Below are positions 5,537-9,307 of a stretch of 9,307 bases of DNA, in pieces. A program made the translations under genes and the position numbers. Where the stretch lies: NCBI GenBank assembly GCA_016195395.1, contig JACPZR010000613.1:1-9307 (forward strand), written 5' to 3'. The notes below the pieces were generated by a model. That model saw nothing but the letters and a program-made list of their open reading frames with translations. It ran no database searches and was not told where the DNA came from. This stretch comes from Spirochaetia bacterium (GTDB taxonomy: Bacteria; Spirochaetota; Leptospirae; Leptospirales; Leptonemataceae). The number at the start of each line of letters is the position of its first letter. Position 1 is the stretch's first letter.

Positions 5537-6280
5537 ATGGCAGGCGTTCTGGGGGTTATCCCCGCCCGATACGGTTCCACGCGATTTCCCGGCAAGGTTT
5601 TGGCCAAGATCGGAAACAAGCCCATGGTGCAATGGGTGTATGAGGCTGCTTCAAAATGCCCAGAGGTGGACCGGCTCGTTGTCGGAACGGACGATGAGCG
5701 TGTCAGGGAAGCCGTCGCTTCGTTTGGCGGCGAAGTGGTGATGACATCGGAGAAGCACAAAACAGGCACGGACCGCCTGGCGGAAGTCGCTCAGCATTAT
5801 AAAGACTATGACACCCTCGTGAATATCCAGGGGGACGAGCCCGGCATAGAACCTGAACTTGTTAGCGGCGTGGTGCAGTTGAAGTTGGAGCACCCCGAAT
5901 GGGAAGTGACCACCGCTGCCCGTCCGTTCAAGGACGATGAAGATCCATTGGTTCCCAACCGCGTCAAAGTGGTGCTCAGCCGAAAGAACCGGGCGCTGTA
6001 TTTTTCGCGTTCTCTCATCCCCTTTCCGCGCAACAAGGCCGGACAGACCATCTACCTCCACCTTGGGATTTACGCCTACCAACGGGATTTCTTGATGCGC
6101 TTCAACACACTTCCGTATTCCGGACTCGAGGCCACCGAATCTTTGGAGCAGCTTCGTGTCCTTGAGAACGACTGCACCATGGGCGTTCACTTGGTTGAGG
6201 GATCTCTTCCCGGCGTGGACACCCCGGAAGACCTGCAGGGACTTCTGCGCGTGTTTAAGGCACAGGGCAAAATCTCTTAA
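5537..6280 (+). CDS. kdsB: 3-deoxy-manno-octulosonate cytidylyltransferase (CMP-KDO synthetase)
   Basis: Activates KDO with CTP to CMP-KDO, the donor for the inner core of lipopolysaccharide; a cytoplasmic enzyme. The 247-residue length is normal. Seen: the nucleotide-binding motif PARYGSTRFPGK (9-20), VVGTDDERV (48-56), the conserved HKTGTDR (74-80), VNIQGDEP (95-102) with the metal-binding Asp100, HLGIYAYQRDFL near 175, and the family ending PGVDTPEDL. The ATG at 5537 has no strong ribosome site, but an in-frame stop at 5504-5506 and the lack of another start codon between fix it. It stands alone, divergent from the STAS-like gene, and is closed by a probable terminator. No kdsA, kdsC, kdsD or lpxK lies in the window. 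Its presence is the best evidence for a Gram-negative envelope. Confidence 0.96.
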   Translation: MAGVLGVIPARYGSTRFPGKVLAKIGNKPMVQWVYEAASKCPEVDRLVVGTDDERVREAVASFGGEVVMTSEKHKTGTDRLAEVAQHYKDYDTLVNIQGDEPGIEPELVSGVVQLKLEHPEWEVTTAARPFKDDEDPLVPNRVKVVLSRKNRALYFSRSLIPFPRNKAGQTIYLHLGIYAYQRDFLMRFNTLPYSGLEATESLEQLRVLENDCTMGVHLVEGSLPGVDTPEDLQGLLRVFKAQGKIS

Positions 6281-6285
6281 GAACT

Positions 6286-6311
6286 AGTCCTAAAGTGGAC
6301 TGCCTTTTTTT
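6286..6311 (+). terminator. Intrinsic terminator after kdsB
   Basis: Five bases after the kdsB stop, AGTCC (6286-6290) pairs with GGACT (6297-6301) across a 6-nt loop; one further T-G pair can extend the stem. After GCC there are seven T residues (6305-6311). The stem is short, but the U-tract and position fit a Rho-independent terminator. Confidence 0.5.
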
Positions 6312-6355
6312 CCATCAAATGTCATCATTTTGGGTTTTGCAGCGTCTAACCTTAC

Positions 6356-6361
6356 AAGGGG
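6356..6361 (+). promoter_or_regulatory. Ribosome binding site supporting a TTG start
   Basis: AAGGGG lies 9 nt before the TTG at 6371 and is the reason for choosing this unusual start for the 308-residue protein. The frame downstream begins NPVLTQIVDKIREANE, a plausible N-terminal helix. Confidence 0.5.
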
Positions 6362-6370
6362 CGCGCGCAT

Positions 6371-7297
6371 TTGAATCCGGTTCTCACACAAATTGTAGAT
6401 AAGATTCGCGAAGCCAACGAGACGGAAGGCGAAGGCTCCATCCCCACGTCGGATACGATTTACCGCAAGAGCCTCTACAGCATCAGCGAAACAGAAGAAA
6501 ACATCCGCAGCTATCTTCAAGCGCTGACGGATGCACATTACATTTTTGCCATCAAGCTCGTGGAAAACGACGAGAAGATGGGTATATCAGGAATTGACGG
6601 TTACGTTGTCGCTGAAATTCCGATTCTCGCGGCCGCCAAAGAGAGAAGCTTCCGCGAACTGGAGATGGCGTACGAGCATCAGTTCTACAAACGAAAGCAT
6701 GCGCTGGTCATCTGCCGCGAGCTTGTGGGAGATGCGCGGAAATTTAACAACACTCCCATGGGACGGCTTTTGAACCTGGCGGTCATGCTCCAGCAGTTTG
6801 AGCACCTCATGGTCACTGCGTTCCACGAGTTCTCAGACACCTGGCGCGAGAAAGTATTGGCGCGGAAGCTTGGCGGCGTCACGGCCGCGGAGCCCCCGGT
6901 CTCTTTCTTAGAAGAAGAACCTACTGATGCAATTACGGACGCCCCGCTGCAGCCCTTCCAGCGGGCGGTGGATTCCGGAGAATATAAAAAGATTCAGGAA
7001 ATGAACAAGGACGGGAAATGGGGCGAGGCGGTAGACCGCTTTGGCGTCCAGTTCCTCCTTCGCATTCACTTCCGCAAGATGGAGTTCGATGTTGTCAAGG
7101 CCCTGATGAAGTCCAAGAAAATCGCGCGGGAAGAGGATTTGAAATACGTACGCGATACGCTCCGAACCATGGAAAGCCGGATGAGCATGGACCCGGGTCT
7201 TGCGCCCCACGCAAACGTTATGACAGAGCTGCGCAGGATGGCGCAGATTCGAATGAACCAGATTCATCTGGCAAAGAAAGAACCGGCACATACCTGA
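6371..7297 (+). CDS. Conserved-looking protein of unknown function, winged-helix-like N-terminus
   Basis: I do not recognise this 308-residue protein. No signal peptide or membrane segment is visible. Residues 1-80 look like a small winged-helix fold: a helix (VLTQIVDKIREANE), a second helix near SDTIYRKSLYSI, a helix (TEENIRSYLQALTDAHYI) resembling a recognition/spacing helix, then a short hairpin ending GIDGYVVAE. Residues 88-168 are a long helical block rich in aromatic and charged residues (RSFRELEMAYEHQFYKRKH, later LMVTAFHEFSDTWREK). A Pro/Glu-rich acidic linker follows (172-195, with FLEEEPTDAITD). Residues 196-308 form a second helical block (QRAVDSGEYKKIQEMNKDGK, then a region with VKALMKSKKIAREEDLKYVR). 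DNA binding or a scaffold role is possible but unproven. It is monocistronic by position, between the kdsB terminator and the convergent Nudix gene, whose stop is 8 bp away. Codon use looks like the neighbours'. Confidence 0.85.
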   Translation: MNPVLTQIVDKIREANETEGEGSIPTSDTIYRKSLYSISETEENIRSYLQALTDAHYIFAIKLVENDEKMGISGIDGYVVAEIPILAAAKERSFRELEMAYEHQFYKRKHALVICRELVGDARKFNNTPMGRLLNLAVMLQQFEHLMVTAFHEFSDTWREKVLARKLGGVTAAEPPVSFLEEEPTDAITDAPLQPFQRAVDSGEYKKIQEMNKDGKWGEAVDRFGVQFLLRIHFRKMEFDVVKALMKSKKIAREEDLKYVRDTLRTMESRMSMDPGLAPHANVMTELRRMAQIRMNQIHLAKKEPAHT

Positions 7298-7305
7298 TCC
7301 GCGAT

Positions 7306-7782
7306 TCAGCGGAATTTCTCAAGATGCTCCTGGATAATACGCTTCCCTTCTGAACGAACAACGTTATACACCGGCTTCTTAAAAGATACAATACTGTCGG
7401 CGATCTCATCCAAGTCTGACCACTTCACTGAAGTAAATTCTCTTTCGTGCAGATCGAGCTTGAGGTCTGCGGTGTCTCCGTCCCAGAAAAAGAAAAACCA
7501 CTTCTGACGTTGTCCGGCGTACTTCTTCAGGTGCGCGGGGATATCTTGAGGAAAGTCGTACAGGAGCCAGTCCGGTAGTTCCCCCGCCGGCGCTCCGCTC
7601 ATCTCCAGGCTCGTTTCTTCATAAAGCTCTCTGACGGCTGCTTGGAGAGGTGTTTCTCCGGCATCCATCCCGCCCTGAGGAAACTGGAAGATCCCGGGGT
7701 ATTGGACCCTTTCTCCAACCAACACCATGCCGCGGCTGTTAAAAACTACGATTCCTACGTTGTCTCTGTAAGGCTTCACCAC
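7306..7782 (-). CDS. rppH: RppH-type Nudix hydrolase (RNA pyrophosphohydrolase)
   Basis: Probable RppH/NudH-family enzyme that removes pyrophosphate from 5'-triphosphate mRNA ends and/or cleaves dinucleoside polyphosphates. From the GTG at 7782 it is 158 residues. The family opening KPYRDNVGIVVFNSRGMVLVG matches RppH (YRPNVGIV). The Nudix box runs from Gly37 in GGMDAGE through REL-YEE-TSL (51-59); its Glu residues 52, 55 and 56 are present, but the usual Gly of the REUxEExGU ending is Ser58. QKWFFFFW and VSFKKPVYNVV near the C-terminus also fit RppH. The start is uncertain: the frame stays open to a TTG at 7818 and an ATG at 7929, but the extra residues are not like the family, and the longest form would overlap the divergent acyl-CoA synthetase by 70 bp. 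Convergent with the 308-residue gene. Confidence 0.85.
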   Translation of the reverse strand: MVKPYRDNVGIVVFNSRGMVLVGERVQYPGIFQFPQGGMDAGETPLQAAVRELYEETSLEMSGAPAGELPDWLLYDFPQDIPAHLKKYAGQRQKWFFFFWDGDTADLKLDLHEREFTSVKWSDLDEIADSIVSFKKPVYNVVRSEGKRIIQEHLEKFR

Positions 7783-7859
7783 GATAGGCGCACGCCCGGG
7801 GCCCTCCGTGTCACGCAAATTGTGGTTGCTTTCCCTGCATCGCGCATCAAAAGGCTTGC

Positions 7860-9307
7860 ATGACTGGCACAGCCCGCTGCTTCTATGACCTGCTTGCGAA
7901 CACCGCAGCCCGCTTCCCGGACAAAACATCCTTCCGCCGCCGCACTGGAAAGGGGCTGGAAGGCATTACATTCTCTGAGCTGAAAGAGCGGGTGGATGCT
8001 CTGACGGCCGGGCTCATTGATGAGGGCATAAAGATTGGTGATCGTGTCACTTTTCTCTGCGATGCGTCTCCCAACTGGATCCTTGCGGACCTCTCGATTA
8101 TCAGCGCCGGCGGCGTCTGCGTTCCGCGCGGGACCGACGTCACGAATGATGACATAACGTATATCGTTTCTCATTCCGGCAGCCGTTACGCAATCGTTCA
8201 GCGTGAGAGAGACCGCAAGCGGTTGAAGTCGCTCTCAAAAAAGATTTCTTCCCTTAAGCATGTGTATGTTCTCGAGGCCGATGACGGCTCGCTGGCTTCC
8301 GGCAAAGGTTCTGTGTCTGAATTGATGAAGAACGGCCGCGCCCTACTCCTTGCAAAGCCGGACACAATGACGAAGCGACTCCAGGCGGTTGACCCAAACG
8401 AGCTCGCCACCCTGATCTACACCAGCGGAACCACGGGGTCGCCCAAAGGCGTTATGTTGAACCAGACGGGATGGCTCTACGCAGTGGATAAAGTACTCGA
8501 GCGCGTGGGTTTTGTGCCGGAGGACAGAGCCGTAAGTCTCCTGCCGCCGTGGCATGCTTTTGAGCGCGCCAATGAATACGGCGTTCTGCAGGTAGGATTG
8601 GACTTTGCGGTCTCTGACATTAACGTTCTCCGCCAGGACTTGGCCGAACATCGCCCCACCGTATTTCCGTCTGTGCCGCGGATATGGGAATCCATCTACA
8701 ACGGGATCATTGCCAAAATCAAAAAAGAGCCGGAGACGAAACAGAAAGTCTTTGGTTTCTTTCTTCGCGTCGGGGAAATCTGGGCGGATCAGAAGGCCGT
8801 CCTGACCGGGTGCGACCCGCAGGTTCAGAAGCCGTTGCCTGGTGTGAACGAAGCCCGTCGCATCCTTGCTCTCTTGATTTTGATCGGGATTTCTCCGGCT
8901 AAGTTTCTTGCGGGCCGGGTCTTTTCTTCCATCCATGCCGCAGTGGGAGGGCACCTGAGAATTTCCGTTTCCGGCGGCTCCGCGCTGCCGGGCGTTGTGG
9001 ACCGGTTTTTCTCCGCCATAGGAATCAAGGTTCTGGAAGGTTACGGGATGACGGAAACATCAGCCGTTATATCTGTGCGCCCCGAGGACCGCCCCACACG
9101 CGGCACCGTGGGCACTCCGTTGTCCGGCTACGAAATCCGCATCAAAGACGACAAGGGTAACGTGCAATCGGGTCCGGGGAAGAAAGGCAACCTCTGGGTG
9201 AAGAGCCATCAAATTTTGATGGGCTACTACAAGCGTCCTGAACTCAACCGCGTTGTGTTTGATGACGACGGCTTCTTTGACACCGGCGACATCATGATGC
9301 TCAACTG
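7860..9307 (+). CDS. Long-chain fatty acyl-CoA synthetase (AMP-forming), 3'-truncated
   Basis: Activates fatty acids to acyl-AMP and then acyl-CoA. The frame opens at the ATG at 7860 (AAAAGG at 7849-7854, 5 nt upstream) and stays open to the window edge, giving 482 residues; about 100-170 more should follow. The start MTGTARCFYDLLANTAARFP fits the family's usual opening. Adenylate-forming motifs seen: the P-loop YTSGTTGSPKGVML (187-200), LPPWHAFER (228-236), FPSVPRIWES (269-278), SGGSALP (371-377), GYGMTET (394-400), and the ribose-binding Asp in DTGD (474-477). The C-terminal lid with the catalytic Lys lies outside the window. The segment VPRGTDVTNDDITYIVSHS (88-106) is typical of one bacterial FadD-like subgroup. 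A short hydrophobic stretch (RILALLILIGISPAKFLAG, 334-352) may contact membrane or substrate. Divergent from the Nudix gene with 77 bp between chosen starts. Chain-length preference cannot be read from the sequence. Confidence 0.93.
   Translation, partial: MTGTARCFYDLLANTAARFPDKTSFRRRTGKGLEGITFSELKERVDALTAGLIDEGIKIGDRVTFLCDASPNWILADLSIISAGGVCVPRGTDVTNDDITYIVSHSGSRYAIVQRERDRKRLKSLSKKISSLKHVYVLEADDGSLASGKGSVSELMKNGRALLLAKPDTMTKRLQAVDPNELATLIYTSGTTGSPKGVMLNQTGWLYAVDKVLERVGFVPEDRAVSLLPPWHAFERANEYGVLQVGLDFAVSDINVLRQDLAEHRPTVFPSVPRIWESIYNGIIAKIKKEPETKQKVFGFFLRVGEIWADQKAVLTGCDPQVQKPLPGVNEARRILALLILIGISPAKFLAGRVFSSIHAAVGGHLRISVSGGSALPGVVDRFFSAIGIKVLEGYGMTETSAVISVRPEDRPTRGTVGTPLSGYEIRIKDDKGNVQSGPGKKGNLWVKSHQILMGYYKRPELNRVVFDDDGFFDTGDIMMLN

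Noticed and set aside
5651..6190. Minus-strand open frame of 179 codons opposite kdsB
   Set aside because: kdsB is certain, and the antisense frame has no conserved motif.
8343..8954. Minus-strand open frame of 203 codons in the right end
   Set aside because: The plus strand here encodes an unmistakable acyl-CoA synthetase with P-loop and GYGMTET motifs.

Overview
The window reads as ordinary chromosomal DNA of a Gram-negative bacterium with fairly high G+C (above 50% by eye). A CMP-KDO synthetase (kdsB) implies an outer membrane with KDO-containing lipopolysaccharide. The three-gene 7-deazaguanine set and the housekeeping nuclease, ribosome-rescue and Nudix genes show bacterial core functions. 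The lineage is uncertain. The acyl-CoA synthetase at the right edge has a sequence style (a PRGTD segment near residue 89, a PPWHAFER segment near 229) that I associate from memory with spirochaetes such as Leptospirales, but this is a weak guess.

Layout. (1) 1-1044, plus: the 3' part of xseA, entering from the left edge. (2) 1094-2513, minus: a membrane-anchored orphan histidine kinase followed by a small overlapping gene whose product looks like a degenerate WGR domain. (3) 2617-4404, plus: a compact queE-queD-queC operon that makes preQ0 from 6-carboxytetrahydropterin precursors; the GTP cyclohydrolase step is not encoded here. (4) 4439-5325, minus: arfB (ribosome rescue) and a STAS/SpoIIAA-like small protein, with arfB convergent to queC. 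(5) 5537-6280, plus: kdsB, ending at a probable intrinsic terminator. (6) 6371-7297, plus: an unrecognised 308-residue soluble protein with a TTG start and a good ribosome binding site. (7) 7306-7782, minus: an RppH-type Nudix hydrolase, convergent with the previous gene. (8) 7860-9307, plus: a long-chain acyl-CoA synthetase running off the right edge, divergent from the Nudix gene.

The only obvious pathway unit is queE-queD-queC. The other genes look like single-gene or two-gene transcription units arranged convergently and divergently. I see no phage, insertion sequence, CRISPR, tRNA or rRNA signal. The least explained items are the 308-residue protein and the kinase plus WGR-like pair. I found nothing that clearly amounts to a new multi-gene system.
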